NCBI GenBank assembly: GCA_944363895.1
Contig: CALVVP010000028.1
Coordinates: forward strand, 1 to 13,737
Length of the DNA: 13,737 bases
DNA from: an uncultured Bacilli bacterium
GTDB taxonomy: Bacteria > Bacillota_I > Bacilli_A > RF39 > UBA660
Direction: 5' to 3'
In this document: one piece after another, positions 12,926 through 13,737 of the stretch
Numbering within the stretch: position 1 is the first letter of the stretch
Layout of the letters: the number at the start of each line of letters is the position of its first letter
Made by a program: the position numbers and the translations under genes
Notes under the pieces: generated by a model
The model's input: the letters and a program-made list of their open reading frames with translations, nothing else
Told to the model about the DNA's origin: nothing
The model's database searches: none

Positions 12926-13737
12926 ATGGTAACATGGCTAATAGATGTAGCTCGTTCATTATTTTTTGCAATCGATGGTATTATTTATTCATTTATTGCA
13001 ACTGTTTATAATTTATTTGTCGATATTGCGGAAACATCAATTTTTACTGAAGAAGTTATTGATTTATTTGCATCGAAAGTGTATGCACTTTTAGGCATTT
13101 TTATGCTTTTTAAAGTGTCTTTTTCGATACTTTCATATATCGTTAATCCTGATGACTTTTTAGATAAATCTAAAGGCTTTAGAAAATTAGTTAGTAATAT
13201 AATTATTACCCTTACTTTATTAATCGCTACTCCTTGGATATTTAGTCAAGCGATGGAAATCCAAAGAATTATTTTAAGAGATAATATTATTGGAAAAATC
13301 TTTTCGACTTCCGAAATAAATACCAGTGCTGTGACTGATCCGGGGAACACGATGGCTTATGAAACACTTAAAGCTTTTTTTCACTTAGATACCGATACCT
13401 ATCCTGAATGTGAAGAAATTGAAGAAGCATCAGATGCAGAAATTAATAATTTGAGTGGCGAACTTGAAACATGTATGGAAAACGCTTTTAATGGCGAAAA
13501 AGAAGCTTTTATAGCTGCTGCTCAAATTATTCGGTATGCTCATCAAACTAATAGTATTTCTATTTACACGAGCGCTAATTTTGTCAATCAAAAAACCGCA
13601 TCTGATGATTATGCTGTTGATTATATCTTTTTGATTTCGACTTTAGCTGGTGGGGCAATATGTTTATTATTGATTGTTTTCTGTTTTGATATTGCCGTCA
13701 GAAGCGTTAAATTAGGCTTTTTAAGAATGATTGCCCC
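12926..13737 (+). CDS. VirB6/TrbL-like polytopic membrane protein, 3'-truncated by window edge
   Basis: An open frame of 270 codons running off the right edge without a stop. ATG start; the upstream region reads GGGATTGGGA (12911-12920), a modest ribosome site. Helices are at about 12-36, 49-72, 88-106 and 235-257. A long polar extracellular segment (107-232) contains two cysteines (162, 183). The end, FDIAVRSVKLGFLRMIAP, is a basic amphipathic loop like that of VirB6/TrbL channel proteins of Gram-positive T4SS, where a further set of helices follows. It comes after the two VirB2-like genes, which supports the T4SS reading. No homologous repeat or frameshift is seen. The family call is by topology and this loop; the missing C-terminus limits certainty. 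Confidence 0.8.
   Translation, partial: MVTWLIDVARSLFFAIDGIIYSFIATVYNLFVDIAETSIFTEEVIDLFASKVYALLGIFMLFKVSFSILSYIVNPDDFLDKSKGFRKLVSNIIITLTLLIATPWIFSQAMEIQRIILRDNIIGKIFSTSEINTSAVTDPGNTMAYETLKAFFHLDTDTYPECEEIEEASDAEINNLSGELETCMENAFNGEKEAFIAAAQIIRYAHQTNSISIYTSANFVNQKTASDDYAVDYIFLISTLAGGAICLLLIVFCFDIAVRSVKLGFLRMIA

Noticed and set aside
1..13737. CRISPR array, insertion sequence, integrase or inverted-repeat mobile element
   Set aside because: No regularly spaced repeats, transposase-like protein or terminal inverted repeats were seen on either strand.

Overview
The window is AT-rich (about 30% GC by eye), all genes are on the + strand, and genes are packed with 1-base overlaps (TAATG) and strong GGAGG-type ribosome sites. 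Trp is written TGG throughout, no reading frame contains an internal TGA, and the single TGA stop is followed directly by TAA, so the standard bacterial code (11) fits. Consensus sigma-70/SigA-type promoters and proteins secreted without any outer-membrane component suggest a single-membrane, low-GC member of the Bacilli or an Acholeplasma/RF39-like relative, probably anaerobic because it carries pyruvate formate-lyase. The taxonomic placement is inference.

Region 1 (1-2891) is ordinary fermentation: pflB, cut at its 5' end by the window edge, overlaps pflA by one base. Region 2 (2892-3191) holds two back-to-back tRNA genes, Gln(CTG) and Val(GAC), both with encoded CCA, then a hairpin terminator and a strong promoter.

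Region 3 (3192 to the right edge) is one long locus for a cell-envelope machine. It begins with two membrane/extracellular proteins of unknown family (532 and 217 aa) and a TadE-like pseudopilin. A Tad (tight adherence) assembly core follows: a CpaB/RcpC-like SAF protein, a CpaF/VirB11-family ATPase, and TadB- and TadC-like membrane platform proteins. Next come a 76-aa cysteine-rich major-pilin candidate, two paralogous TadE-like pseudopilins and a TadZ/CpaE-like protein with a degraded P-loop. The locus then switches to proteins that look like type IV secretion (conjugation) parts: two paralogous VirB2/TrbC-like two-helix proteins, and a VirB6/TrbL-like polytopic protein cut by the right edge.

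The main point of interest is this mixture. Tad parts (ATPase, platform, pilin, SAF protein, TadZ) and T4SS-like parts (VirB2-like, VirB6-like) run in one direction with gaps of 0-83 bases, so they may build one hybrid pilus/secretion machine. Four pilin-like proteins share a very short N-terminal leader ending in Gly at residue 6 or 7. The pilin and VirB2-like genes have their own promoters, most with 17-base spacing, several overlapping or abutting the preceding stop codon, and two internal terminators break up the transcription unit. This would let abundant subunits be made in excess. No prepilin peptidase, VirB4-type ATPase, coupling protein, relaxase or peptidoglycan hydrolase is seen; the locus probably continues past the right edge.
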